NCBI RefSeq assembly: GCF_900104335.1
Contig: NZ_FMXT01000001.1
Span: 372,001 to 436,000 of the forward strand
Direction of reading: 5' to 3'
Length of the DNA: 64,000 nucleotides
DNA from: Pseudobutyrivibrio sp. YE44
GTDB lineage: Bacteria > Bacillota > Clostridia > Lachnospirales > Lachnospiraceae
The notes below the pieces were generated by a model. The model ran no database searches and was not told where the DNA came from. It was given only the letters and a program-made list of their open reading frames with translations. Position 1 is the first letter of the stretch. Each line of letters starts with the position of its first letter. The translations under genes were made by a program, and so were the position numbers. Below are positions 50,813 through 59,331 of the stretch, one piece after another.

Positions 50813-52246
50813 ATGAGTATTACAGATTTATTAAACAATGCTCCAGACCAGGAGCCAGAGCGTCAATATTATTTTATTGAGGAAGCTAAGAAGATTGTAG
50901 CGAAAAAGGAGCAGGAGAAAGGTCGCAAGCTTACTTGCTGTGTAACAACCTTTGGTTGCCAGATGAACGCACGTGATTCTGAAAAGCTTCTTGGTATCTT
51001 AAAGCTGATTGGTTATGAAGAAACAGATAACGAAAATGCAGATTTTGTAATTTACAACACCTGTACAGTTCGTGAAAATGCCAACAACAAGGTGTATGGT
51101 CACCTTGGTATTCTTCATGGCTATAAGAAAAAGAATAAGGATATGATGATTGGTCTTTGCGGTTGCATGATGCAGGAGCCTACTGTAATTGAGCACCTTA
51201 AGGCTAATTACAAGTTCGTAGATCTTATTTTTGGTACTCACAACCTTTATAAGTTCGCAGAGCTTTTCACAACAGCTCTCCTTAATAAAAAGGGTATGAT
51301 TATTGATATTTGGAAGGATACTGACAAAATCGTTGAGAATCTTCCAATTTCACGTAAGTACCCATTTAAGTCTGGTGTAAACATCAGCTTTGGCTGCAAC
51401 AATTTCTGTTCTTATTGTATCGTTCCTTATGTTCGTGGACGTGAGCGTTCTAGAAAGCCAGAGGATATTGTAGAAGAGATTAAGGGACTTGTCGCTGACG
51501 GTGTTGTTGAGGTTATGCTTCTTGGTCAGAATGTAAACTCTTACGGAGTTGGCCTTGAGGAAAAGACCACTTTTGCAGAGCTTCTTAAGATGGTAAATGA
51601 TATCGAAGGTTTAAAGCGTATTCGTTTCATGACTCCACATCCAAAGGATTTATCAGATGAGTTAATCGAGGCTATGGCTACCTGTGACAAGGTTTGTCAC
51701 CACATGCACTTGCCATTACAGTCTGGTAGCACAGAAATCCTTAAGAAGATGAACAGACGCTACACAAAGGAGCACTATCTTGGATTAGTAGAAAAGCTTC
51801 GTGCTCGTATTCCAGATGTTGCAATTACAACTGATATTATTGTTGGTTTCCCAGGGGAAACAGAAGAGGATTTCCTTGATACTATGGATGTTGTAGATAA
51901 GGTTCATTACGACAGCGCCTTTACATTTATTTATTCGAAGCGTACAGGTACACCTGCTGCAGCAATGGACAATCAGGTTCCAGAAGATGTTGTGAAGGAT
52001 CGTTTTGACAGACTTCTTGCTCTTGTACAGAAGCATGGCCACGACAAGGTTAAGTCTCTTGAAGGTACTACTCAGGAAGTACTTGTTGAAGAGGTTAATG
52101 AGCAGGATTCAACACTTGTTTCAGGAAAGCTTGCCAACAATGTTACAGTTCATTTCCCTGGAGATGAATCTATGATTGGAAAAATTGTCAAGGTTAAGTT
52201 AAACTGTTGTAAGGGATTTTATTTCATCGGAGAAATCGCTGAATAA
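50813..52246 (+). CDS. miaB: tRNA-2-methylthio-N6-dimethylallyladenosine synthase MiaB
   Basis: MiaB adds a methylthio group to i6A37 of tRNA. The 477-residue protein has an N-terminal UPF0004 domain with cluster cysteines in TFGCQMNARDS, YNTCTVRENA and CGCMMQEP. The radical SAM motif CNNFCSYCIVP lies near 195. A C-terminal TRAM domain (about 410-475) completes it. The 50-residue N-terminal extension before the first Cys is common in clostridial MiaB. Confidence 0.97.
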   Translation: MSITDLLNNAPDQEPERQYYFIEEAKKIVAKKEQEKGRKLTCCVTTFGCQMNARDSEKLLGILKLIGYEETDNENADFVIYNTCTVRENANNKVYGHLGILHGYKKKNKDMMIGLCGCMMQEPTVIEHLKANYKFVDLIFGTHNLYKFAELFTTALLNKKGMIIDIWKDTDKIVENLPISRKYPFKSGVNISFGCNNFCSYCIVPYVRGRERSRKPEDIVEEIKGLVADGVVEVMLLGQNVNSYGVGLEEKTTFAELLKMVNDIEGLKRIRFMTPHPKDLSDELIEAMATCDKVCHHMHLPLQSGSTEILKKMNRRYTKEHYLGLVEKLRARIPDVAITTDIIVGFPGETEEDFLDTMDVVDKVHYDSAFTFIYSKRTGTPAAAMDNQVPEDVVKDRFDRLLALVQKHGHDKVKSLEGTTQEVLVEEVNEQDSTLVSGKLANNVTVHFPGDESMIGKIVKVKLNCCKGFYFIGEIAE

Positions 52247-52275
52247 TCCAATTACTTACAAAAGGGGGATGTACA

Positions 52276-52893
52276 ATGTTTGCTTACATTAGAGGCACAC
52301 TTGCTGACATCGATGACAATATGATTATTTTAGAGAATAATGGAGTGGGCTATGGCATCAGCTCATCTCTGAATACAATAAGGCAGCTGCCTACAATTGG
52401 TTCAGAAATAAAGCTTAATACCAAGCTCATTCCAAAGGAAGATTCTCTTACTTTATATGGATTTTATGAGAAGGAGGAGCTTAAGATGTTTGAGCTTCTT
52501 CTTTCTGTTAGTGGAATTGGTCCTAAGGGAGCGCTTGCAATTCTAAGCAATATGACTGTTTCTGATATTCAGTTTGCTGTTGCGGGCGGAGATTCAAAGG
52601 CTTTTGCTGCTGCACCAGGCGTTGGTAAAAAGACAGCAGAGCGAGTTATCATAGACTTAAAGGATAAGGTGGATGTTATTGGAGCCTTTGAGGCAAAGAT
52701 TACCTTAGAGTTATCTGGTAAATCAAAGGCCGCTCCAGTATCTACAGTTAAGGAAGAAGTTCTTGAAGCTCTTGTGGCTCTTGGTTATTCTGCAAGCAAT
52801 GCAGCCAGAGCGCTTGATAAGATGACTATCACAGAATCTACAACCACAGAGCAATTGCTGTCCGACACCTTAAAGCAGATGTCTTTCTTATGA
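52276..52893 (+). CDS. ruvA: Holliday junction DNA helicase subunit RuvA
   Basis: RuvA binds Holliday junctions and loads RuvB. The 205-residue protein has the N-terminal OB domain (MFAYIRGTLADIDDN), helix-hairpin-helix motifs (SGIGPKGALAIL near 80 and PGVGKKTAERVIIDLKDK near 115) and the C-terminal RuvB-contacting domain (EALVALGYSASNAARAL). ruvB follows after a block of hairpins. Confidence 0.97.
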   Translation: MFAYIRGTLADIDDNMIILENNGVGYGISSSLNTIRQLPTIGSEIKLNTKLIPKEDSLTLYGFYEKEELKMFELLLSVSGIGPKGALAILSNMTVSDIQFAVAGGDSKAFAAAPGVGKKTAERVIIDLKDKVDVIGAFEAKITLELSGKSKAAPVSTVKEEVLEALVALGYSASNAARALDKMTITESTTTEQLLSDTLKQMSFL

Positions 52894-52894
52894 C

Positions 52895-53012
52895 TTCTTG
52901 TGGGCTACTTAAGGAAAAAGCCCACAAGAACTTGGCTTTGCCAAGCAATATTTTCTTTAAGAAAATATTGGTCCATGTCCGGTTTTTGATTTTCTGAGGA
53001 AAATCAAAAACC
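52895..53012 (+). repeat. Four tandem perfect hairpins between ruvA and ruvB
   Basis: Four hairpins follow each other with almost no spacer. First, TTCTTGTGGGCT (52895-52906) with AGCCCACAAGAA (52919-52930). Second, CTTGGC-TTT-GCCAAG (52931-52945). Third, CAATATTTTC (52946-52955) with GAAAATATTG (52961-52970). Fourth, GGTTTTTGATTTTC (52981-52994) with GAAAATCAAAAACC (52999-53012). All stems are perfect. A ten-base spacer, GTCCATGTCC, separates the last two. None has a typical terminator T tail. Confidence 0.85.
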
Positions 53013-53035
53013 TATAAAATTCAGGGAGTTTTTCA

Positions 53036-54046
53036 ATGTTATCGAATAAACAAATTACATCAACAATTGCAAGTCATGAAGATCTTGTAAATGACAATGC
53101 TCTTAGACCAAAGTCATTCGATGGCTATATCGGACAGACAAAGGTCAAGGAAAATATGAAAATATATATTGAGGCTGCCAAGAATCGTGGTGATGCACTT
53201 GATCACGTGCTTTTATATGGCCCTCCTGGTCTGGGTAAAACCACTCTTGCCGGTATTGTGGCAGGAGAGATGGGCTCAAACATAAAGGTCACTTCTGGCC
53301 CTGCTATTACCATCCCTGGCGAGATTGTAGCTGTTCTTATGACATTAAAGGATGGAGATATCCTTTTTATTGACGAGATACATCGTCTTTCAAAGCCAGT
53401 AGAGGAGACTCTTTACTCGGCTATGGAAGATTTCGCTGTAGATATAGTTATGGGTAAAGACACTACAGCACGTTCCATCCATACCATGCTTCCAAGGTTC
53501 ACTTTGATTGGAGCCACTACACGTCCAGGTTTGCTTTCAGCACCTCTTCGTGATCGTTTTGGCATCATTGGTCACATGGACTATTACACTCCAGAGGAGC
53601 TTTCTACAATTGTTACAGCTTCTGCTGGAAAGTTGAATGCGCCTATCGATTATGAAGGAGCATATCAGATAGCTCTTCGTTCCCGTGGAACCCCTCGTTT
53701 AGCTAATAGATATTTGAAGCGTGTTCGTGATTATGCAGAGGTTAAGTTCGACGGTGAAATCACAAAAGAGGTGGCAGCAGCTACACTTGATTCCCTTGAA
53801 GTTGATACTTTAGGCCTTGATAACAATGACAGAAATATCCTTCTTGCTATCATTGAGCGTTTTAATGGCGGCCCTGTTGGTCTTGATAACCTTGCGGCTA
53901 CAGTAGGTGAAGATTCAGGAACTATTGAGGATGTGTACGAGCCATATCTTCTTCAGCATGGACTTATCATTCGCACACCAAAGGGAAGAGTTGCTACGAA
54001 AGAAGCTTATGACCATTTTGGAATTGCATATGCTGAGGAGAATTAA
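53036..54046 (+). CDS. ruvB: Holliday junction branch migration ATPase RuvB
   Basis: RuvB is the hexameric AAA+ motor that drives branch migration. The 336-residue protein has [12 protein letters not shown], Walker [10 protein letters not shown] near 65, Walker [11 protein letters not shown] near 110, sensor [21 protein letters not shown] near 160-180, and a C-terminal winged helix with [14 protein letters not shown] precedes the start. Confidence 0.98.
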   Translation: MLSNKQITSTIASHEDLVNDNALRPKSFDGYIGQTKVKENMKIYIEAAKNRGDALDHVLLYGPPGLGKTTLAGIVAGEMGSNIKVTSGPAITIPGEIVAVLMTLKDGDILFIDEIHRLSKPVEETLYSAMEDFAVDIVMGKDTTARSIHTMLPRFTLIGATTRPGLLSAPLRDRFGIIGHMDYYTPEELSTIVTASAGKLNAPIDYEGAYQIALRSRGTPRLANRYLKRVRDYAEVKFDGEITKEVAAATLDSLEVDTLGLDNNDRNILLAIIERFNGGPVGLDNLAATVGEDSGTIEDVYEPYLLQHGLIIRTPKGRVATKEAYDHFGIAYAEEN

Positions 54047-54059
54047 ATAAAGATTATTG

Positions 54060-54089
54060 ACTGCAAAGTGTTATGCTTTGCAGTTTTTT
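54060..54089 (+). terminator. Terminator after ruvB
   Basis: ACTGCAAAG (54060-54068) pairs with CTTTGCAGT (54076-54084), followed by a run of T. Confidence 0.9.
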
Positions 54090-54172
54090 CATATATATTT
54101 TGTATATTACTAGAAGAATGGTGGATTATTAAATATTTTGATGATTATAACTATTAATCGGGAAAGAAAAAA

Positions 54173-54676
54173 ATGAGTAAAGTTTTAAAGTCTTGGAGTG
54201 GAATGCGTAAATATCTTGAAAAAGATATGCTTGCAGATTCTTTAAAGGGAAAAGTTCGGTACAATTGCACAACATATGTAGGTATGGATGGTTGTTTTAT
54301 ATTTGAAGTTTTCTTAGATGATAAGCTATTTAAGCAGTTTTCTTGGGAAACAGTAAACTCATATTTTATTAAGATGGTATATGCAGATAAGCCTGCACAG
54401 ATGACTATAACTGATTATTGGAAAGATTTTTGGCAATTAGTTGATGAATATCCAATCTCTGAAAGGACAGAGTATACAGATGAGGAGTTTTCTGAAGCTC
54501 TTAAAAAATATAGACAATCAGACATCAAAGATAGTCTCTATTCAGATAATCCAATTGTAAAAATGTTTGCATTATTAGATAGAAGAGTTGGTAAGCGTAC
54601 ACTTGATAAAATTTCAGATTCAATTTCATCTGAACCAGAGTGGCTTCAAAAGGTATATGATTTCAGAATTAAATAA
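54173..54676 (+). CDS. SF0329-like family hypothetical protein
   Basis: A soluble 167-residue protein starting with a WSGMRKYLEKDMLADSLKGKVRY segment, which I recognise as typical of the SF0329 family, and a Cys-x-GMDGC segment near 37-41. The function of the family is unknown. Its base composition is more AT-rich than ruvB before it. It stands alone downstream of the ruvB terminator in a small accessory patch. Confidence 0.65.
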   Translation: MSKVLKSWSGMRKYLEKDMLADSLKGKVRYNCTTYVGMDGCFIFEVFLDDKLFKQFSWETVNSYFIKMVYADKPAQMTITDYWKDFWQLVDEYPISERTEYTDEEFSEALKKYRQSDIKDSLYSDNPIVKMFALLDRRVGKRTLDKISDSISSEPEWLQKVYDFRIK

Positions 54677-54786
54677 TTGATTTTATCCTATATAGTTATT
54701 AATTGAGATTTTTGAGAGATTTTTGTTTACTGCAGTATGGATATGGCGCTATAGATTTATAATGTGATGAATAAATAGGAGATATT

Positions 54787-55134
54787 ATGAAGAAAATGTA
54801 TTATTTAATGGGGTTTGCTTTTATTGTAATTATATTGATATGTTTCATAATTTATTACAAGGATAATCATTATGTAGAGGTTCATTATATAGATTCTTTT
54901 GAGGTAAAAGAATCTGATGAATTTTATGAAATACTATACGATAAAGATGAATTAAGTTACTTTGAAGAAATGTATAGTGTGAAAATACAACTGCCTAAAA
55001 ATTTTGATTTTAAGAAAGATGCAGTTTTAATATGCTCAAAACATGCGTTATTAGAAGCATACTATAATATATCTGAAGAAGATGAAAAATTTAGTTCTAC
55101 ACATTTTTTATTTGTAGTAATGAATAAAAAATAG
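54787..55134 (+). CDS. Small unknown protein with N-terminal membrane anchor
   Basis: A 115-residue protein with one hydrophobic segment (residues 5-23) followed by a charged, Tyr/Glu-rich extracytoplasmic part of about 90 residues. I do not recognise it. The codon usage is very AT-rich. The sequence after its stop continues in the same frame as a decayed reading frame, so this gene may itself be a remnant or one of a former pair. GGAGAT precedes the start. Confidence 0.5.
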   Translation: MKKMYYLMGFAFIVIILICFIIYYKDNHYVEVHYIDSFEVKESDEFYEILYDKDELSYFEEMYSVKIQLPKNFDFKKDAVLICSKHALLEAYYNISEEDEKFSSTHFLFVVMNKK

Positions 55135-55371
55135 AAAATAAAATTTTTATCTATTCAATTCCAAATAATTATAATAGTTGGTTTTATTCTCAGCGTTACT
55201 ATGACGGTTTTAATGGGATACAATACAGGGATGTCAAATGAGAATCAAGACAGGCCTTTTGATGGTATGGTTATTAATAATCAGCAAAACAAAGGGTTAT
55301 AATATCCAGAGTTTTTTTAGGATAGAGATTTATACGATAACCCTTGTGCTAAAGGCGGAAAATATATATAA
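55135..55371 (+). pseudogene. Decayed reading frame of a small membrane protein
   Basis: In the frame of the preceding gene, translation after its stop gives a hydrophobic segment (IIIIVGFILSVTMTVLMGY) and then a protein-like tail containing NQDRPFDGMVINN, YPEFF and DRDLYDNPCAKGG. Two in-frame stops (TAA at 55300-55302 and TAG at 55318-55320) interrupt the tail, and no start codon precedes the hydrophobic part. The coding character with stops suggests a dead gene; I cannot name its family. Confidence 0.5.
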
Positions 55372-55403
55372 TTAAACTTGAAATTCTGAAGGGAGAATGC
55401 GTT

Positions 55404-55829
55404 ATGGTTTCCGAGAAAAGCGCAAAGGTGCTTATAGGCGGGAAAGTATATACGTTGTCTGGTTACGAGGAAGAGGAATATCTTCAGAAGGTAGCCAATT
55501 ACATCAATTCAAAGCTTGATGAGTTTAATTCAATTGATGATTACAAGCGTATTTCTGCAGACTTAAAAGCCACCTTACTTGAGTTGAATATTGCGGATGA
55601 TTATTTCAAGGCAAAGACCCAGGTTGAATCCCTTGAATCAGATTTAGAAATTCGAGACAAAGAGATTTATAATCTTAAGCATGATTTGATTTCAGCACAG
55701 CTAAAGACAGAAACATTAGAAGAGACAATTACAAAGCTTGAGAGGGAGAACAAAGAACTTCTTCTTCAAAAGACTAAACTTGAGGCTTCCCTAGAGGATG
55801 CTCTTCTAGGTTCTTTATCAGACGATTAA
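55404..55829 (+). CDS. zapA: Cell division protein ZapA
   Basis: ZapA binds FtsZ and bundles protofilaments. The 141-residue protein has the ZapA core in residues 1-75 (KVLIGGKVYTLSGYEEEEYLQKVANYINSKL) followed by a coiled coil of about 55 residues (LESDLEIRDKEIYNL onward). The coiled coil is longer than in some homologues. GGGAG precedes the ATG. Its position before a U32 peptidase gene is conserved in Firmicutes. Confidence 0.92.
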   Translation: MVSEKSAKVLIGGKVYTLSGYEEEEYLQKVANYINSKLDEFNSIDDYKRISADLKATLLELNIADDYFKAKTQVESLESDLEIRDKEIYNLKHDLISAQLKTETLEETITKLERENKELLLQKTKLEASLEDALLGSLSDD

Positions 55830-55832
55830 TCA

Positions 55833-55863
55833 AGAGTCCCAGTTTGGGACTCTATTATTTTTT
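55833..55863 (+). terminator. Terminator after zapA
   Basis: AGAGTCCCA (55833-55841) pairs with TGGGACTCT (55845-55853) around a three-base loop, followed by a T-rich tail. The U32 gene begins 17 bases later, so read-through may occur. Confidence 0.8.
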
Positions 55864-55879
55864 TATTTAAGGAATATAT

Positions 55880-57994
55880 ATGAATCAATTAGAATTACTT
55901 TCACCAGCAGGTGATCTTCAAATTTTCAAGGCAGTGGTAGATGCAGGGGCAGATGCTGTATACTTCGGTGGAGATTTATTTGGCGCCAGAGCCTATGCTA
56001 AAAACTTCACCATTGATGAGGCGGCAGAGGCTATAAAGTATGCCCATTTGCACGGCAGAAAGGCATATCTTACTGTTAATACACTTCTTAAAAATCTAGA
56101 GATTGAGGAGCGTCTTTACCCTTATTTAAAGGCATACGTAGAAAATGGCATTGATGCCTTTATTGTTCAGGATTTTGGTGTTTTCAATTTTATTAGAGAA
56201 TACTTTCCAGATACCCATGTTCATGTAAGCACCCAGTGTAGTCTTTGTACTGGACATGGTGCAAAGTTCTTTGAGGATTTGGGTGCTAAGAGAATTGTTA
56301 CTGCAAGAGAGCTTTCTATAGCAGAGATTGCTGCAATTCATAAGCAGTGCCCTGAGCTTGAGATTGAAAGCTTTATACACGGCGCACTTTGTGTTTGTTA
56401 TTCGGGCCAGTGCCTTATGTCTTCAATTTTAGGTGGACGTTCTGGTAACAGAGGTCGTTGTGCTCAGCCTTGCCGTCTTCCTTATGAAGCATTTGATGAA
56501 GGCGGAAAGAAGCTTAAAAAAAAGGGCAACTATATCCTTTCGCCAAAGGATTTTTGTACTATAAATCACCTTCCAGAAATGATAGAGGCTGGTGTTATGT
56601 CCTTCAAAATTGAGGGGCGCATGAAGCAACTTAGCTACGCCACGGGCGTTGTTAGTGTTTATAGAAAATATATTGATGAATATCTTTACAAGGGTGCTAA
56701 AAATTACTCTGTTTCTGAGGAAGATATTCAAAAGCTTTTAGATTTTGGAAATCGAAGTGGCTTTACTGATTTGTATTTAAATAAGCATAATGGGCCTGAA
56801 ATGATTACCTTTGAGGCTCCATCTCATACAAAGACAGAGGTTAGTGCAACTCCTGCTGTTAACGCATCAAAGATAAAAGTGGATTGTCGCGTTCGTGCAG
56901 TGTTAGGTGAAGAATTCCAAGTTACCTTTACGGATGGAAATGAACACAAAGGCTTTGCATCCGGAAACATTATTGAGGCTGCCAGCAAAAAGCCTACCAC
57001 CAAAGAAGATATTGAAAAGGCGGTATCTGGCTTAGGTAATACCATTTTTGAAATGGGTAGGCTTATTATTGATTGTGATGAGGATATTTTCCTTCCTGTA
57101 TCTGTTATTAAAAATGCCAGACGAGATGCTATTGAAGCTTTAACTAAAGAATTGTCTGGAAGCAACGAAGCACCTACAATTAACGACTTTAAGCCATATA
57201 AATTCGTTGGTAATAATCAGACTCAGGCTTCAAGCTTTGTGACTATCTCTACCAAGGAACAATTAGAGGCTGTTGTTGCTGTAGGCGGAATAGATAGACT
57301 TGCAGTACCTTTTAATCTTTTTGATGAAGCTATTAACGCCTTTGATGGAGAGGTTTATATTTATCTTCCTACAGTATTAAGAGAGGATTGTTTAGCTAAG
57401 CTTAAGATTGATGATAGAGCTGCCGGTGTGATTGCGGCATCTTTTGACGAGCTGGGATGGCTTCATGACCTAGGCTATGACTCTGAGAAAATAATTGTTG
57501 ATCATAGACTTTATACCTTTAACAATCGAAGTGTTAATAGCTTTAGAAAGCTAGATTATGGAATGGACTGTATTCCTTATGAGCTTTCCCTTAAAGAGCT
57601 TAAGCATAGGGACAATGCTCGTTCTCAGATGATTGTATATAGCCGCATTCCTATGATGGTTACTGCCAACTGCACAGTGAAAAATACAGTTGGATGCAAA
57701 AAGAATAACGACAGAATTACTATCGTAGATAGAAAAAATGAAAATCTTGTTGTTCAGTGCAACTGCGATTACTGCTACAACACTATCTACAATAGCAAAA
57801 AATATATAGCCTTTGATATGAAAAACGAGCTCTTGGGACTTGGAATCAAAGAGTTCAGACTTGATTTTACTGTTGAAGATTTTAAAGAGACTAAAAATAT
57901 CCTTAAGCTTTATAAAGATTCCTTTATTGAAGGTAATAACTTTAGATATAATGAGGACTATACCAAAGGACATTTAAGAAGAGGAGTAGAATAG
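55880..57994 (+). CDS. U32 family peptidase / RlhA-like protein with C-terminal DUF3656
   Basis: A 704-residue member of family U32. The N-terminal part begins LELLSPAGDLQIFKAVVDAGADAVYFGG. The U32 signature ESFIHGALCVCYSGQCLMS lies near 162-180, with further cysteines in GRCAQPCR. Relatives such as RlhA and TrhP hydroxylate rRNA or tRNA rather than cut protein. The C-terminal half, with cysteines in NCTVKNTVGC and CNCDYC, matches the long U32-DUF3656 architecture. RNA modification is therefore more likely than proteolysis. Confidence 0.85.
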   Translation: MNQLELLSPAGDLQIFKAVVDAGADAVYFGGDLFGARAYAKNFTIDEAAEAIKYAHLHGRKAYLTVNTLLKNLEIEERLYPYLKAYVENGIDAFIVQDFGVFNFIREYFPDTHVHVSTQCSLCTGHGAKFFEDLGAKRIVTARELSIAEIAAIHKQCPELEIESFIHGALCVCYSGQCLMSSILGGRSGNRGRCAQPCRLPYEAFDEGGKKLKKKGNYILSPKDFCTINHLPEMIEAGVMSFKIEGRMKQLSYATGVVSVYRKYIDEYLYKGAKNYSVSEEDIQKLLDFGNRSGFTDLYLNKHNGPEMITFEAPSHTKTEVSATPAVNASKIKVDCRVRAVLGEEFQVTFTDGNEHKGFASGNIIEAASKKPTTKEDIEKAVSGLGNTIFEMGRLIIDCDEDIFLPVSVIKNARRDAIEALTKELSGSNEAPTINDFKPYKFVGNNQTQASSFVTISTKEQLEAVVAVGGIDRLAVPFNLFDEAINAFDGEVYIYLPTVLREDCLAKLKIDDRAAGVIAASFDELGWLHDLGYDSEKIIVDHRLYTFNNRSVNSFRKLDYGMDCIPYELSLKELKHRDNARSQMIVYSRIPMMVTANCTVKNTVGCKKNNDRITIVDRKNENLVVQCNCDYCYNTIYNSKKYIAFDMKNELLGLGIKEFRLDFTVEDFKETKNILKLYKDSFIEGNNFRYNEDYTKGHLRRGVE

Positions 57995-57996
57995 CG

Positions 57997-59331
57997 TTGG
58001 TTAATGTTCTTACTACGTTTTCACGAATTACAATACTTGCGTACATCATAATTTTTACTGTAATAGATATGATACAGATTTTTGAATACAGACTTAATGA
58101 GACTGTTTCAAGCATCCTTTCAACTATCCAGACGGTAATGATAGTGTTGTTCCTTTGTAATTCATCCATAGTTTTATACTTTTCCAAAGACGATCCAAGA
58201 ATAATTGGCTTATTAATCTTTCAGCTTATGTTTTTCGTGGGCTTTGGACTTTTGATTAATACAATAACAATTCCTGTTTCAAGAGCTCTTATGAACAACA
58301 TTATGCTTTTGCTTTGCTTTAGCTTTGTCTTTCTTGAGCGATTAAATATGGATAGAGCGATTCGACAATTTGTATTTGCTGTAGTTTCCTTAGGGGTTTG
58401 CGCACTTGCAGTTTTTATCCTTAGAAAGATACCTGGAATAAATCGTTTTATGATGGTTTTTGCTGTTCTTGGTGTTTTATCGCTTATGCTGGTTAGCCTG
58501 CTTGGAAAGGTGGAATATGGCGCAAAGCTTTCCCTTACCTTTGGAAGTATTAGCATCCAGCCTAGTGAGTTTGTAAAGCTTTCTTATCTTTTCTTTATAG
58601 CAGGTTGTATTGTGACCTGGAAGGATTTTAGAGGTTTTTTAATTGCCGGCATTGGAGCGGCAGTGCATGTTTTAGTACTTGTTTTTTCAAGAGATTTAGG
58701 AACAGCGTTGATATTCCTTGCCACTTATGTATTCCTTATTTTTATTGCTTATAAGAACTACCTTGTGCTATTGATAGAGATTCTGGTAGCTAGTATTGGC
58801 GGAATATTTGCTTATAGCTATTTCCCACACATCAGAACCAGATTTATCGCCTGGACAGATCCTCTTTCAGTTGTAGATGACAAGGGCTATCAAATATCTC
58901 AGTCCTTGTTTGCTATTGGCACTGGCGGATGGCTTGGTTCTGGTCTAAATAAGGGCATGCCTAACAAAATCCCCGTAGTAGTTAAGGATTTTATTTTTGC
59001 GGCTATTTCAGAGGAAATGGGCACCATTGTGGCTATATGCTTAATACTAATTTACATGTGCACTTGCATTATGATTTTTAATGTGGCCTTCAATTGTACC
59101 TATAGCTTTTACATGCTGGTGGTCAGTGGCTTCGGTATCATTTTTACTGTACAGACCATTTTAAATATTGGCGGTGTAATTAAGTTCATACCATCTACAG
59201 GAGTAACCCTTCCATTGATTAGCTACGGCGGCAGCTCGTTGTTATCAATGATGCTTGGCATTTTTATCTGTCAATGTTCTGAGGACTTATGGACAATGCC
59301 AGAAAAACACAGTAGAAGGGCAAGATATTAA
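57997..59331 (+). CDS. FtsW/RodA/SpoVE-family glycosyltransferase
   Basis: A polytopic SEDS protein of 444 residues with about ten to twelve spans. SEDS proteins polymerise peptidoglycan strands with a partner class B PBP. Seen motifs are SIQPSEFVKLSYLFF, FSRDLGTALIFLATY, and the C-terminal FIPSTGVTLPLISYGGSSLLS segment. The start is TTG at 57997, with GAGGAG upstream. The overlapping next gene encodes the PBP partner. Confidence 0.93.
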   Translation: MVNVLTTFSRITILAYIIIFTVIDMIQIFEYRLNETVSSILSTIQTVMIVLFLCNSSIVLYFSKDDPRIIGLLIFQLMFFVGFGLLINTITIPVSRALMNNIMLLLCFSFVFLERLNMDRAIRQFVFAVVSLGVCALAVFILRKIPGINRFMMVFAVLGVLSLMLVSLLGKVEYGAKLSLTFGSISIQPSEFVKLSYLFFIAGCIVTWKDFRGFLIAGIGAAVHVLVLVFSRDLGTALIFLATYVFLIFIAYKNYLVLLIEILVASIGGIFAYSYFPHIRTRFIAWTDPLSVVDDKGYQISQSLFAIGTGGWLGSGLNKGMPNKIPVVVKDFIFAAISEEMGTIVAICLILIYMCTCIMIFNVAFNCTYSFYMLVVSGFGIIFTVQTILNIGGVIKFIPSTGVTLPLISYGGSSLLSMMLGIFICQCSEDLWTMPEKHSRRARY

